From Mycobacterium sp. 1274761.0 (GTDB taxonomy: Bacteria > Actinomycetota > Actinomycetes > Mycobacteriales > Mycobacteriaceae), in the NCBI RefSeq assembly GCF_001668615.1, contig NZ_LZMC01000063.1, positions 1-64,000 of the forward strand: DNA of 64,000 nucleotides, given 5' to 3'. Shown here piece after piece: positions 40,717 through 50,015 of this stretch (the first letter of the stretch is position 1; each line of letters opens with the position of its first letter). The notes beneath the pieces were generated by a model, which saw only the letters and a program-made list of their open reading frames with translations, had not been told where the DNA came from and did not search any database. Both the position numbers and the translations under genes were made by a program.

Positions 40717-40796
40717 CAACTTTGACTAGCTAAGGTTCAACGAGAAGTGGCCGAAGCGGCTTCGGCTAACACTGCCGTGACCGGATGTCAAAGTTG
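40717..40796. ncRNA. Structured element: nested inverted repeats, possible small RNA
   Basis: CAACTTTGAC (40717-40726) is exactly inverted as GTCAAAGTTG (40787-40796). Between them GCCGAAGC and GCTTCGGC form a second, perfect 8-bp inverted repeat separated by one base near 40750-40768. Nested stems in a non-coding interval suggest a folded RNA or a protein-binding site. No transcript evidence is available and no terminator follows directly. Confidence 0.35.
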
Positions 40797-41116
40797 TCAT
40801 TTGCTAGTGACCGCAACTTCCTGCAGTAGCTGACAGCGGCTAAGACAGCAGCTCAGCCGATATCGACGTATTTGCAAAAGCGTTAGCGAAACGTGCTTAG
40901 ATTCCCTCCGAACGTGTAACGGATTCGTACGTCATAGCGAAGAGAAAAGAGCGGCTGCACCGGCTCGGCCCCGCACAGATTCGGCAAGTCGTGCAGCTAC
41001 CTCGAAAAAGCACAGAAAGCAGACCATGAGCGAGAAGGCGAAATACCCGGTAGCTGGGGGCCCCGGGTGACGGAGGGGAGGCCGTCGCTGAGATAACGTC
41101 TCATCGCCTTCTAGAT

Positions 41117-41160
41117 CGGCCCCGCTGTTGGTGCCCTCACACCCACCGGCAGCGGGGCCG
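41117..41160. terminator. GC-rich hairpin, candidate bidirectional terminator
   Basis: CGGCCCCGCTG (41117-41127) pairs perfectly with CAGCGGGGCCG (41150-41160). An inner GGTG/CACC pair extends the stem within the loop. There is no U-run on either side, as is common for mycobacterial terminators. It would end a transcript from the 40.9-41.1 kb region before the ClC gene, or function in the opposite direction. Confidence 0.5.
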
Positions 41161-41251
41161 AATCGTCTCCAGGGTCGAGCGCTATGACCGCAATAAGCGC
41201 CGGTCGGCAGATTCAACGCCGCCGTCGCGGAAGTGACATAGGTTCCGAGTC

Positions 41252-42565
41252 ATGAACCGGCGCACGGTGGAGTTCGGTTGCAGCGTCATCGTCGTCGGGC
41301 TCCTCGCTGGAGTGGCAGGCCTTTGCACCACACTGTTCCTGCGCTTCGTCGAGCACGTGACCTACCACTACACATTCGGGACGTTGCTCGCCGGCGTCAG
41401 CGGCAGCAGTCCGGTGCGACGCGCAATCGGTCCGATGATCGGCGGGGCGCTCGCCGGGTTCGGTTGGTGGATGCTGCGGCGCCGCGCCGAAGTTCCGCCC
41501 CTGGCCGACACCATCGCGGCCCATCGGCGAATCCCGCGGTTACCCATGACGATTGACGCGGCACTTCAGGTTCTGCTCGTCGGATCAGGAGCGTCCCTGG
41601 GCCGCGAGGGAGCGCCGCGGCAATTGGCTGCGGCGCTGGGCGATCTCGCCACATCGCGATGGTCACTGACAGATCGTGACCGCGAGATCCTGCTTGCCTG
41701 CGCCGCCGGCGCGGGGTTGGCCGCGGTGTACAGCGTTCCTATCGGCGGTGCACTGTTCGCAACCGCGATCATGCTGAAAACGTGGCACCCCCGCGCTGTC
41801 GGCACCGCGCTGATCACCTCGAGCCTCGCGGTGGCCGTTGCAGCACCGCTGACACATGAAGCACCGCCGCTGACGTGGCCGGACCCCCAATTGTCCTACC
41901 TGCTCGTGGGTTTCGCGTGTGTCCTAGCGCCCCTGAACTTCGGCGTGGGACTCGCGTTCAACAAAGTCATGGCGTGGGCACGTCCTTCCACCACGGCGAC
42001 TTCATGGCTTCTCATACCCGCCATCGCAGCCGCCGGATTGCTCATCGGGCTATGTTCCATCCGCTATCCGGAGCTGCCGGGCAACGGCAAGAGCATCCTG
42101 ACCGTTAGCCTCAACAGCGGCCTGACACTGAGCTCCGCCGTAGCCATCCTGTTTCTCAAACCTGTTCTCACAGCGGTGTTCCTGCGCGCAGGAGCAGTCG
42201 GCGGCATGCTCACCCCCGCCGTGGCAACGGGCGCCGCGATGGGCTCCGTCGTGGCTCTGGCGATCAACAGCTTGACCCAGCATCACGTCAGCGTGCCCGC
42301 GGTCGCACTCACCTGCGCGGCCGGCGTGCTCGCGATCACCCAGGGCGCGCCGATATGGGCGGCGATCTTCGTGTGGGAGCTGGCCAGGCCGCCGTGGTGG
42401 TTACTGGCTCCGTTCCTAACCGCCGCAATCCTCTCGCGTCTCCTGCAACAGCTTTTCGATCGGCCCCCTTTCCGCCCGGAAGGGGGTCGATCTACTACTG
42501 CGGCTTCTTGGCCCAGATGCCGGCGTCGCCGACGATCCCCACCGGGACCGCGCCGGCCAGGCTGA
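41252..42565 (+). CDS. ClC-family chloride channel/antiporter
   Basis: This 437-residue membrane protein has about ten helices. Selectivity motifs are [12 protein letters not shown] (111-122, with the gating Glu at 119), and [11 protein letters not shown] near 315, corresponding to GxFxP; the first GSGxP motif is less clear. It could exchange chloride, nitrate or fluoride. The C-terminal ~25 residues ([13 protein letters not shown] onward) are Arg/Pro-rich and read antisense over the end of lpqW, so they are probably a run-through tail. No homologue is remembered at this site in M. tuberculosis. Confidence 0.85.
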   Translation: MNRRTVEFGCSVIVVGLLAGVAGLCTTLFLRFVEHVTYHYTFGTLLAGVSGSSPVRRAIGPMIGGALAGFGWWMLRRRAEVPPLADTIAAHRRIPRLPMTIDAALQVLLVGSGASLGREGAPRQLAAALGDLATSRWSLTDRDREILLACAAGAGLAAVYSVPIGGALFATAIMLKTWHPRAVGTALITSSLAVAVAAPLTHEAPPLTWPDPQLSYLLVGFACVLAPLNFGVGLAFNKVMAWARPSTTATSWLLIPAIAAAGLLIGLCSIRYPELPGNGKSILTVSLNSGLTLSSAVAILFLKPVLTAVFLRAGAVGGMLTPAVATGAAMGSVVALAINSLTQHHVSVPAVALTCAAGVLAITQGAPIWAAIFVWELARPPWWLLAPFLTAAILSRLLQQLFDRPPFRPEGGRSTTAASWPRCRRRRRSPPGPRRPG

Positions 42566-44417
42566 CGTTCTGGACGCGGGGCCCGGCCGCGACGATCGTC
42601 GTGTCTTGCAGTATCGGCAGGACCGTCGACATGTTCCACAGCCGCGGTTCTACCGCCTCGATCACATCGCCGATGTTCTCGCTGCCGCGCAAGCCGGCAT
42701 CGATTTTCGGCTGGATGCTGCGGTCGCAGATGCCGGTGAGGTTGCTTGGCGCCTGGATCAGCTCGTCAGACTCCGGGGTGGGACTTGTCGTGGTCGGGGT
42801 GGCCGTGGTGGGTGTCGTCGTCGCCGGCGCCGTCGACGTTTTGGACGTGGACGTGGATGATGGTGCGGGCGTAGGGGTTATCCCAGTTGTCGTCGACACC
42901 GCGGTGGCCTCCAGCGCCCGACATCCGTACCTGGAGGCCAACGCAGTGGCCAGATCGCCGCCAGCCTGGTGCCATCCGACGATCGCGTCGACGCGGTTCT
43001 GCGGGATTGCATCGGCATAGAGCATCACAGGATCCAGGGCAAGGACCGACGCTTCGATGCCCACGTTGCGCAACTGGTCGGCAGCGGTGTTGGCCACGGC
43101 CACCGACGTCGGATCATTTGATGCCACGCCGATTACCAATGACAGCGGCACACCGTCTTTTGTGATGCGCCCGCGGTCGTCATCGGGTACCGGCGTGCCC
43201 GGCGTGGGCGTGGGCGGCGTATCAACCGGCACCAACTGATATCCGCTGCTACCCAACAAGTTGAGGGCCGCTTCTTTGGACAGCGCGGGCGGCGACGTCG
43301 GTGTATAGCCGGGATCCGACGGCGAGCGAACCTGCGCCTGGGCCAGCGTGACGGTGTTGTCGCTACCGGCACCGACGGCCGCGAGCAGGTCGACGTCGAG
43401 CAGGCCGAGAATCGCCTTGCGCACCCGAGCATCGGTGAGCTTGGGCTGTTGCGCCCGCAGCGTCATCTGCATGACCCGCGGCGTCACGATGCGTGCGGTG
43501 CGCACATCGGGAATCGCTGACAGTTGCGCGAACGCCGCCGCTCCACCATGCACCTGGGCGACCTGCGTATCGCCGTTGCGGATCGAATCGGCCAGTGCCG
43601 CAGTGGCACCGGCGCGACGGAACAGGATCTGGTCGGGCTTGGCGGGCTGGGCCCAGTATCGATCGTTACGCGCCAACAGGATTTCCTCGCGCTGCGGGTC
43701 GATGTTCTCCACGCGGAACTGCCCGCCCGTAACCGGTAGTGCCCGCGCCAATCCGGAGGCGAAGCCGCCCGGGACGTCTTTGACGATGTGCGCGGGCAAG
43801 ATGTCGTTGAACAGTTCCCGCCAGGCGGGATACGGCTGGGAGAAGGTGACCACCGCCGTCTTGCCGCCCTCGATGGACTGGACGCCCGTGATGAGGTCGT
43901 AGCCCGCCGGGTCCACGACGCCGGGCTGGCCGACCATCTGGCGCCAGAGGTACCAGTAGTCATCAGCGGCTATCGGGGCGTTGTCGGTCCACTGCGCTTC
44001 CGGACGGATCTTGTAGGTGACGGTGAACGGGTTGTTGTTGGTCACTTCCGCGGAGACGAGAAGCGTGTGGTCGATCTCCCACCGCGAGCCCGTCGGCGAC
44101 GCAGGGTCCGCAATGGGCCGAAACGAGCTAGGCAAGACCAACGAGCTGATCGCCGCGTTTACCGGTGACTGGTCGGAGAGAAGGTGCGAATTGAATCCGG
44201 GGCCGATGGTGTCGATCGCCATGATGATCTGCGTCGCCTTCGGCGGCGGAGGCGCCGTGCTCTCGGCGGTGTCGGTGCTCTGCGGCGCCGGCGGCGGACT
44301 GACGGTGCAGCCGCCGACGAGCAGCACAGCTGCCGAGAGAACCATCCCGCGCGTGATCCAGTCACGGAGGCAGGCGATCGGCACGCCCCACAGGGTATCG
44401 ACACCCGTGGCGCGCAT
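42495..44417 (-). CDS. lpqW: Lipoprotein LpqW (PIM/LAM pathway regulator)
   Basis: This 640-residue lipoprotein has a signal peptide ending LVGGC (lipobox cysteine near 37), then [13 protein letters not shown] and an SBP5 (extracellular peptide-binding-like) fold. A Thr/Ser/Pro-rich insert lies before the C-terminal [16 protein letters not shown] domain. LpqW steers intermediates between PIM and LAM synthesis, partly by acting with PimE. Start 44417 (ATG) is the longest option; GTG 44384 would also give a signal peptide. pimE lies in the same window at 50-51 kb. Confidence 0.93.
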   Translation of the reverse strand: MRATGVDTLWGVPIACLRDWITRGMVLSAAVLLVGGCTVSPPPAPQSTDTAESTAPPPPKATQIIMAIDTIGPGFNSHLLSDQSPVNAAISSLVLPSSFRPIADPASPTGSRWEIDHTLLVSAEVTNNNPFTVTYKIRPEAQWTDNAPIAADDYWYLWRQMVGQPGVVDPAGYDLITGVQSIEGGKTAVVTFSQPYPAWRELFNDILPAHIVKDVPGGFASGLARALPVTGGQFRVENIDPQREEILLARNDRYWAQPAKPDQILFRRAGATAALADSIRNGDTQVAQVHGGAAAFAQLSAIPDVRTARIVTPRVMQMTLRAQQPKLTDARVRKAILGLLDVDLLAAVGAGSDNTVTLAQAQVRSPSDPGYTPTSPPALSKEAALNLLGSSGYQLVPVDTPPTPTPGTPVPDDDRGRITKDGVPLSLVIGVASNDPTSVAVANTAADQLRNVGIEASVLALDPVMLYADAIPQNRVDAIVGWHQAGGDLATALASRYGCRALEATAVSTTTGITPTPAPSSTSTSKTSTAPATTTPTTATPTTTSPTPESDELIQAPSNLTGICDRSIQPKIDAGLRGSENIGDVIEAVEPRLWNMSTVLPILQDTTIVAAGPRVQNVSLAGAVPVGIVGDAGIWAKKPQ

Positions 44418-44834
44418 TGATCTTCGCGTTGGTAAGTTAGCCCAGGTTGATAATTTACGTCACCGTCATAGCAAACATAGTTTGCTGACTGGTATCGCAG
44501 CGCCGCGAGGCACTGTTTGCGTTCGAAAATACCGTGCGCCGAGGCCGCCCGACGGGGGCCGACTGCCCCCAGACTTCGCTGCCCCTCCGCGGCTCCTGAC
44601 CAATCCGTGAGCCTCTGCCACTGAAAATAGGCGAAATGAATACAACCGTCGCGGGTCGTAGTTTAGGGTGCCACCGTGCGCAACAAGGCCCGGTCAAGTC
44701 AGTTGCCGACCGCCCGTCCCGGCTCCCTGTACGAAAAACGCAAATTTTACTCAGCAAACTTGTTCTGAATCGATTCACAGCATAGGCTCCCCGCAAGTTG
44801 GGGACAGCTCCACGACTAACTCACGAGGGGGACC
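44418..44834. other. 417-bp intergenic region between lpqW and a secreted protein gene
   Basis: It holds the divergent promoters of both genes and no supported ORF. AGCAAAC-ATA-GTTTGCT (44470-44486) is a perfect 7-bp palindrome about 60 bp before lpqW, and GGGGGC/GCCCCC (44554-44570) forms a tight hairpin. AT-rich boxes such as TTTTACT near 44750 may belong to the rightward promoter. Confidence 0.55.
44470..44486. promoter_or_regulatory. Palindrome upstream of lpqW, candidate operator
   Basis: AGCAAAC (44470-44476) and GTTTGCT (44480-44486) form a perfect inverted repeat with a 3-bp spacer, an operator-like shape, 53 bp upstream of the lpqW ATG. The cognate regulator is unknown. Confidence 0.4.
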
Positions 44835-45917
44835 ATGAAGGAACGTGTCCAAGGCGCAGTGACCGCTGGCGTTGCGCTTGTCGGCGTCGGCGTGGTGGCG
44901 GCTTCGCCGGTCGCCCAGCAGGCGCCGGAAGTGGTCAAGGCGGCGGAAGCCGATGTGCAACTCGCCGCGTACGACCAGGGCGTGCCGGCGCTGTTTGCTT
45001 TGTCGGCACAGCGCGGCGTCACCGGCCTTGCGACCACGCCGATCGGCCTGGCAACGGCCGCAGCGGCGCTCGCCCAGGGCAAGAACACCGACGCACAGGG
45101 CGCCTTGTCTCAGATCGTCGACGGCCCGCTGTGGGCCGTCGACCCCGCGATCTACGCGCTGGACGATCTGCTCCCGGAGCCCATCGGCGGTGACGACGCC
45201 AACGAACCCACGACGCCGGACCCCGACAGCGCTATTTCGCAGTTCCGTGCTGCAGTCCTCGTCCAGGGACGAGACGACATCAACGCAGCCATTGAAGACG
45301 CCCTCGGCGTGGGCACCGCTGGCAATGACGTAAGTCCGACCTATGCCGCTGCCCGCGTTGGAGCCGGCCTCGCGATGTCCGGCGTACGTGCGGCCCAGAG
45401 CGCTGTTTCGGCGCCGCTGGGACTCGTGGCGGTCGCGCAGGGTCTGCAGAAGAGTTTCGAAGGCGACAACACAGATCTGTACAAGGCGTTGCAGGCCTAC
45501 ATCGACGGGCCGAATTACGTGGCCGATCCGATCGTCTTCGCCGCTGACGATGTGCTGCCCAAGCCGATCGGAGGAGATCCGGAGACCGACCCCGCGAAGA
45601 TGGACGGAAGCGCGATTTCGAAATTCCGCGGCAATGTCCTTCTGGCGCCTCGTGATAACGTCCGCAAGGTCGTCGCAGGTGCGCTCGGAGTGAACCCCGT
45701 CACAGGCGACGAGACGAACAAGGTGGCGAACAACGTTGCGCGCACCACGAACACGCAGCAGAGAGTTTCACTCAACACGACGGTCAAAAACACCCGCAAC
45801 GAGATCAAGGCTGCGGCGGACAAGTTCGAGCGCAGGGTGCAGAAGCTGACCTCGCTCGACGACAAGAAGCCGGCTGCGAAGCCAAAGGCCGATACCAGCG
45901 CAGACAACACCAAATAA
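44835..45917 (+). CDS. Exported protein with two internal repeats, function unknown
   Basis: This 360-residue protein has an N-terminal signal-like segment (GAVTAGVALVGVGVVAASPVA). Two homologous ~95-residue repeats follow, each of the form PxGLxxxAxxL, then DGPxxxxDPxxxAxDDxLPxPIGGD, then S(A)ISxFRxxVLxxxRDxxxxxxxxALGV (about 68-155 and 180-277). The C-terminus is Lys-rich and probably helical (KAAADKFERRVQKL). GAGGGGGACC before the ATG is a strong ribosome binding site. An intrinsic terminator follows. I know no characterised homologue. Confidence 0.7.
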   Translation: MKERVQGAVTAGVALVGVGVVAASPVAQQAPEVVKAAEADVQLAAYDQGVPALFALSAQRGVTGLATTPIGLATAAAALAQGKNTDAQGALSQIVDGPLWAVDPAIYALDDLLPEPIGGDDANEPTTPDPDSAISQFRAAVLVQGRDDINAAIEDALGVGTAGNDVSPTYAAARVGAGLAMSGVRAAQSAVSAPLGLVAVAQGLQKSFEGDNTDLYKALQAYIDGPNYVADPIVFAADDVLPKPIGGDPETDPAKMDGSAISKFRGNVLLAPRDNVRKVVAGALGVNPVTGDETNKVANNVARTTNTQQRVSLNTTVKNTRNEIKAAADKFERRVQKLTSLDDKKPAAKPKADTSADNTK

Positions 45918-45933
45918 TCGGGGCAGATTGAAG

Positions 45934-45963
45934 AGCCGGCCACGCATTCCGTGGCCGGCTTTT
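45934..45963 (+). terminator. Intrinsic terminator after the two-repeat protein gene
   Basis: AGCCGGCCAC (45934-45943), a 7-nt loop, GTGGCCGGCT (45951-45960) and TTTT form a classical rho-independent terminator 17 bp after the stop codon. It also lies just beyond the end of convergent typA and could serve both. Confidence 0.85.
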
Positions 45964-45976
45964 CGTCATCGACGAA

Positions 45977-47878
45977 CTAGCCCCGCGCTTTCGCCCGGGC
46001 TCGACTGCGGGCCCGGACCGTTGCGTCCAGTTCGACCTTGCGTACCCGCACGACCTCCGGCGTCACCTCGACGCACTCGTCTGTCGCGCAGAACTCCATC
46101 GCCCGCTCGAGATCGAGCTCGATCGGTTTGGCAAGTGTCTCAATGACATCCGCGGTCGAGGACCGCATGTTGGTCAGCTTCTTCTCGCGGGTGACGTTGA
46201 TGTCCAGGTCCTCGGGGCGCGGGTTGATACCCACCACCTGACCCGCATAGGTGTCCTGCCCGGGCTCGACGAAGAACGTGCCGCGGTCGGCCAACTGAAT
46301 CAACGCAAACGGAGTGATCGTGCCGCTGCGGTCGGACACCAGCGATCCGGTGTGCCGCGACCGGATCTCCCCCGCCCATGGGCGGTAGCCGTCGAACACC
46401 GCGTTGGCGATGCCGGTGCCCCGCGTCTCGGTGAGGAAGTCGGTGCGGAAGCCGATCAGCCCGCGGCTCGGCACGATGAAATCCATTCGCACCCACCCCG
46501 CGGCGTGGTTGGTCATCTCTTCCATCCGGCCCTTGCGCGCCGCCATCAACTGCGTGATGGCCCCGACATACTCCTCCGGGCAGTCGATCGTCATGGCTTC
46601 AAACGGCTCGTGGAGCTTGCCGTCGATCATGCGCGTGACCACCTGCGGCTTGCCGACCGTCAGCTCGAAACCCTCCCGGCGCATCTGCTCGACGAGCACG
46701 GCCAGCGCCAGCTCGCCGCGACCCTGCACCTCCCAGGCGTCCGGTCTGCCGATGTCGACGACCTTGATCGACACATTGCCAACCAGCTCGGCATCCAGCC
46801 GGTTCTTCACCATCCGGGCGGTCAGTTTGTGCCCGGAGACCTTGCCCGCCAGCGGCGAGGTGTTGGTGCCGATCGTGACCGAGATCGCCGGCTCGTCGAC
46901 CGTGATCCGCGGCAGGGCATGCGCGTGGTCCGGGTCGGCCAGCGTGTCACCGATCATGATTTCGGGCAGCCCCGCCACGGCGACGATGTCGCCCGCGACG
47001 GCCTCATTCGTCGACGTCCGGTCTACGCCCTCGGTCACCAGCAGCTCGGTGATCTTGGCGTTGGTAATCACCGGGTGGCCGTCGACCTCCCGCATCCAGG
47101 CGACCTGTTGCCCCTTGCGAATCCGGCCCTTGTAGATGCGGATCAGCGCCAGCCTGCCCAGGAACGCCGACGCGTCGAGGTTGGTCACCAACGCCTGCAA
47201 CGGCGCGTCGGGATCGCCCTGCGGCGGCGGGATGTGTTCCAACAGCACGTCGAACAGCGGGTCGAGGTTCTCGCCGTCGGGGTTCTCGCCGTTGGCCGGC
47301 TGGGTCGTGCTGGCAATGCCCGCGCGGCCGGATGCGTAGAGCGTCGGCAACCCCAGCGCGTTCTCGGCCGCCTTCTGCGCCTCTTCGTCAAGGTCGGACG
47401 CCACGTCGAGCAACAGGTCATGGCTGTCGGAAACCACTTCGGCGATGCGCGCATCCGGCCGGTCGGTCTTGTTGACCACCAGAATCACCGGCAGGTGGGC
47501 GGCCAGCGCCTTACGTAGCACGAACCGGGTCTGCGGCAGCGGCCCCTCCGAGGCGTCGACCAGGAGCAGCACCCCGTCGACCATGGACAGGCCGCGTTCC
47601 ACCTCACCGCCGAAGTCGGCGTGGCCGGGGGTGTCGATGACGTTGATGACGGTGACGCTGCCGTCGGGGTGGTGGCGGTGCACGGCGGTGTTCTTCGCCA
47701 GGATCGTGATGCCCTTCTCGCGCTCCAGGTCACCCGAGTCCATGATTCGCTCGGTGGCGTCGTCGCCGCGGTGCGTCAGCGCCCCTGACTGCCGCAGCAT
47801 CGCGTCGACCAGGGTCGTCTTCCCATGGTCGACGTGTGCCACGATGGCGACGTTGCGAAAATCAGGGCGAGAATCCAC
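45977..47878 (-). CDS. typA: Translational GTPase TypA/BipA
   Basis: This 633-residue EF-G-like GTPase has G1 [10 protein letters not shown]2 (REKGITI), G3 [10 protein letters not shown], and G4 NKTDRP near the N-terminus, then beta-barrel, EF-G-like domains III/V and the BipA-specific C-terminal domain ([19 protein letters not shown]). It helps ribosome assembly and stress adaptation. GTG 47878 is the start. Next to lpqW in M. tuberculosis (Rv1165-Rv1166), here separated by the two-repeat protein gene. Confidence 0.95.
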   Translation of the reverse strand: MDSRPDFRNVAIVAHVDHGKTTLVDAMLRQSGALTHRGDDATERIMDSGDLEREKGITILAKNTAVHRHHPDGSVTVINVIDTPGHADFGGEVERGLSMVDGVLLLVDASEGPLPQTRFVLRKALAAHLPVILVVNKTDRPDARIAEVVSDSHDLLLDVASDLDEEAQKAAENALGLPTLYASGRAGIASTTQPANGENPDGENLDPLFDVLLEHIPPPQGDPDAPLQALVTNLDASAFLGRLALIRIYKGRIRKGQQVAWMREVDGHPVITNAKITELLVTEGVDRTSTNEAVAGDIVAVAGLPEIMIGDTLADPDHAHALPRITVDEPAISVTIGTNTSPLAGKVSGHKLTARMVKNRLDAELVGNVSIKVVDIGRPDAWEVQGRGELALAVLVEQMRREGFELTVGKPQVVTRMIDGKLHEPFEAMTIDCPEEYVGAITQLMAARKGRMEEMTNHAAGWVRMDFIVPSRGLIGFRTDFLTETRGTGIANAVFDGYRPWAGEIRSRHTGSLVSDRSGTITPFALIQLADRGTFFVEPGQDTYAGQVVGINPRPEDLDINVTREKKLTNMRSSTADVIETLAKPIELDLERAMEFCATDECVEVTPEVVRVRKVELDATVRARSRARAKARG

Positions 47879-47934
47879 GCCGGTGATTGTCTCAGTGCCA
47901 TCGGCCGATCACGAAAACGAGAGACTCCCGTCAC

Positions 47935-48102
47935 TTGAAGCCAAGCAAGCTCGCCGGCCTGAAACCGAAGAAGAAATGTTGCCGCAGCAAGCCGCGCTGC
48001 CAGAAATGTCCAGTAGTCGTGCATCAGGTGCGGAAGGCGCAGCGCAACGGGATCCGCGGCAAGCAGCTGCAGAAGGTGTTCAAGCGGGCCCGAAAGTCCT
48101 GA
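47935..48102 (+). CDS. Small Lys/Cys-rich conserved protein
   Basis: About 55 residues, extremely basic, with a CC-x5-C-x2-C motif in KPKKKCCRSKPRCQKCPVV and a RKAQRNGIRGKQLQKVFKRARKS tail. It looks like a nucleic-acid-associated zinc-knuckle protein. A start at TTG 47935 (KPSKLAG) is preferred over the weaker TTG 47887. Known only as a conserved hypothetical of mycobacteria. Divergent from typA. Confidence 0.55.
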   Translation: MKPSKLAGLKPKKKCCRSKPRCQKCPVVVHQVRKAQRNGIRGKQLQKVFKRARKS

Positions 48103-48164
48103 TCGGTCCCGGTTTCCAGGCGTACCGTAGGGCTATCCGGCAGCCGAGCGTGAAGGTGGCGAAT

Positions 48165-48437
48165 ATGTCGGTTTATCAGGTACTGACCATCGTTTTGATC
48201 GCGGTCATCGCGACAGCGGCCACGGCGGCGATCTATCTCGGACTACTCAACTGGATGGGAGCGTTCTTCGTCGTCCGCTGTGCTGCATGTCACCACTTGG
48301 CGTTCACGACGGCGAAGACGGCAGACCCATCCTGTCCGCATTGCCGCCACCCCGTGCTGACACATCCGCTGTACTCCCTGCACCATCCGCGCTCGACCAG
48401 CCGGGTCCGCGTGCTCGACGACCGGCTGCACTACTGA
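48165..48437 (+). CDS. Small membrane protein with cytosolic zinc ribbon
   Basis: This 90-residue protein has one N-terminal transmembrane helix (VLTIVLIAVIATAATAAIYLGLLNWMG), then a CAAC-x15-CPHC zinc-ribbon (VRCAACHHLAF, DPSCPHCRHP), and an Arg-rich end. GAAGGTGGCGAAT before ATG 48165 supports the start; the reading upstream is an unrelated overlap. Function unknown. It follows the Lys/Cys-rich gene in the same direction and is convergent with the membrane protein gene at 48447. Confidence 0.65.
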   Translation: MSVYQVLTIVLIAVIATAATAAIYLGLLNWMGAFFVVRCAACHHLAFTTAKTADPSCPHCRHPVLTHPLYSLHHPRSTSRVRVLDDRLHY

Positions 48438-48446
48438 GCCTGCGGT

Positions 48447-49517
48447 CTAGGGATACGACAGCAGCATCATCACCCGGCCATCCGGTGACGGGTCGGGAAA
48501 CGCTGACTCGTCGAAACCGTAGTACGTCGCCTGGTCGGCGCTGATCGAGTCGATGATCTTGCCCTGCGCCTGGAGCCGGCCGGCCCGCGTGTCCTTCATC
48601 ATCCCGACGAAGTCGGGCACCGAGAGCGACTCGGCCAACAGCAATGCCTCACCGCCGGAAGGCAATTCGATCAGCACCCCGGCACCGGAGTAGTTGTTGC
48701 CGCCGCGACCCGTTCCCCGCGGAGCCCAGTACACCGCGTCGGACAGCATGGATCCTTCGATGCGGAAGTATTCGCCCGCGTGCTCGGTGTCGGAGACGGT
48801 GACGACGGGCAGCGCGGCGATCGTGCGTTTCTCCTGCCACCACATCCATCCCAGCGGAATGCAGACGATCGCGTAGACCAGAACCATGAGCATCAGCACG
48901 GGTTTCCATGCGATCTCCCAGCCGAGCCTGCTCTGAGACATGCCCGCGGTCTGACTGTCTAGTTGTCTGCGACCGAATCGGAAGACGTACCAGGCCAATA
49001 CGCGCGCCAGCGCCATCAACGCCAGGATGACGATTCCGACGATGCCGGCCACCCGCCAATAGAACGTGCTGTCGCCGTGGTTGGCAGTGGCCAGGAACAT
49101 CACCGCGGGAATCGGCGCGGTGAGAAGCAGAAGCAGCGAGTACGACGGGTGGCTGGTCAGATAGTCATAGCTCGTCGTCCACTGGCGGTTTGCGCCGTAG
49201 ACGGTGACCGGCCCGACGTCGGCGTGCACCATCGGCGTCCAGGTGCCGCGCACGACGCGCGGACGGATCAAGCCCTTGACGAAGAAGAACCCGCACACCG
49301 ATGACAGCGCCAGCGCCGCCCAGAAGACGCCCGGCATCGATTCACCGGTGCCCGGGACGCCGAACGCACCGCGGCTATCGATGATCTTGGCGATGAAGAA
49401 CGTCAGTGGAAGCGCGAAGAAGAGTTCAACGAGCCACATCTGGATCAACTGTGGAATGCGCGAACCGATCCGGTCGAACGCCAGCACGCCCTGCCAAATG
49501 AACCGCAGCACGCCCAT
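48447..49517 (-). CDS. Integral membrane protein of unknown function
   Basis: This 356-residue protein has about six transmembrane segments in the first 230 residues and a C-terminal soluble domain (WQEKRTIAALPVVTVSD, VLIELPSGGEALLLAESLSV, ATYYGFDESAFPD). I do not recognise the family. ATG 49517 (MGVLRFIWQG) is a plausible start; the reading upstream runs through the palindromic element at 49535-49597. It lies downstream of mutT2 on the same strand. Confidence 0.6.
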   Translation of the reverse strand: MGVLRFIWQGVLAFDRIGSRIPQLIQMWLVELFFALPLTFFIAKIIDSRGAFGVPGTGESMPGVFWAALALSSVCGFFFVKGLIRPRVVRGTWTPMVHADVGPVTVYGANRQWTTSYDYLTSHPSYSLLLLLTAPIPAVMFLATANHGDSTFYWRVAGIVGIVILALMALARVLAWYVFRFGRRQLDSQTAGMSQSRLGWEIAWKPVLMLMVLVYAIVCIPLGWMWWQEKRTIAALPVVTVSDTEHAGEYFRIEGSMLSDAVYWAPRGTGRGGNNYSGAGVLIELPSGGEALLLAESLSVPDFVGMMKDTRAGRLQAQGKIIDSISADQATYYGFDESAFPDPSPDGRVMMLLSYP

Positions 49518-49534
49518 GGCTGGGAAGACTAACG

Positions 49535-49597
49535 GCGCGAAACGGAATTCCAGCACCGAAAGAGCGAGAACGAGCGTGCCGGAATATCGTTTCGCGG
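49535..49597. repeat. Palindromic element, diverged copy 2
   Basis: GCGCGAAACGGAATTCCAGC continuing to position 49556, a 19-nt loop beginning CGAAAG, and an imperfect inverse arm at 49576-49597. The left arm is identical to the inner part of the 19045-19121 element; the loop has the same length and the same first six bases. The right arm has three or so mismatches. It lies just after the mutT2 stop and before the next gene, where it may act as a terminator. Confidence 0.8.
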
Positions 49598-49599
49598 GG

Positions 49600-50007
49600 C
49601 TAGTGCGGCTTGCGCAACGCCTGGGCCAGATCACCTAGCCATGCCCGATCGGCAGGCACCCACGGCAGGCTTTCCAGCTCGTCGACGGTCACCCACCGCA
49701 ACGCACGGTGGTCGATAGGGCTCAGCGTGCCGCCGGTGTGGGTGACGCGGTAGGCGCGCAGCGTCGTCGTCTCGGTCAACGCGACGTCGGTGCCCAGCTG
49801 CTCACCGACCGTCACCACCACGCCGAGCTCCTCGAGGAGTTCGCGGGCCAGACCGCTTGCGTCGCTCTCCCCCGCGGCGACCTTCCCGCCGGGCAGTTCC
49901 CACAGCCCGGCAAGTTCCGGCGGCCGCGCACGCTGGGCGACCAATAGCGCCGATCCGGCGATGAGTGCACCGGCGACGACGATCTGGTTTCGCATCTGAT
50001 TCGGCAC
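49600..50007 (-). CDS. mutT2: NUDIX pyrophosphohydrolase MutT2
   Basis: This 135-residue enzyme has the MutT NUDIX box [23 protein letters not shown] (residues ~41-63) and the N-terminal [20 protein letters not shown] strand. It sanitises oxidised nucleotides, dCTP analogues in the M. tuberculosis homologue Rv1160. GTG 50007 lies ten bases after a TATACC -10 box in the shared palindrome at 50016; ATG 49995 would give the same core. It is divergent from the PCD-like gene. Confidence 0.92.
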   Translation of the reverse strand: MPNQMRNQIVVAGALIAGSALLVAQRARPPELAGLWELPGGKVAAGESDASGLARELLEELGVVVTVGEQLGTDVALTETTTLRAYRVTHTGGTLSPIDHRALRWVTVDELESLPWVPADRAWLGDLAQALRKPH

Positions 50008-50015
50008 TGCGGCTG

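Larger units (their letters stand above)
40406..41251. other. 0.85-kb intergenic region without a convincing gene
   Basis: This is the largest gap in the window and is richer in A/T than its flanks. An 89-codon plus-strand reading at 40460-40729 has no family resemblance or good ribosome binding site and is probably chance. The region does contain: a long-range inverted repeat at 40717-40796, TTGCAA and TAGATT promoter-like boxes at 40872-40903, a 14-codon ORF at 41025-41069, and a GC-rich hairpin at 41117-41160. A non-coding RNA is plausible. It does not match a riboswitch class I can name. Confidence 0.6.

Noticed and set aside
40460..40729. 89-codon plus-strand ORF in the mshB upstream gap
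   Set aside because: Mixed composition, no ribosome binding site of note and no recognisable motif. It was kept only as part of the non-coding description.
40900..41160. Fluoride, c-di-AMP (ydaO), M-box, cobalamin or T-box riboswitch before the ClC gene
   Set aside because: None of the conserved core sequences of these classes could be aligned by eye, so no named class is claimed.
44554..44570. GGGGGC/GCCCCC hairpin as an intrinsic terminator
   Set aside because: It lies between two divergent genes with no 3' end nearby and no U-run, so it is mentioned only as a local hairpin.
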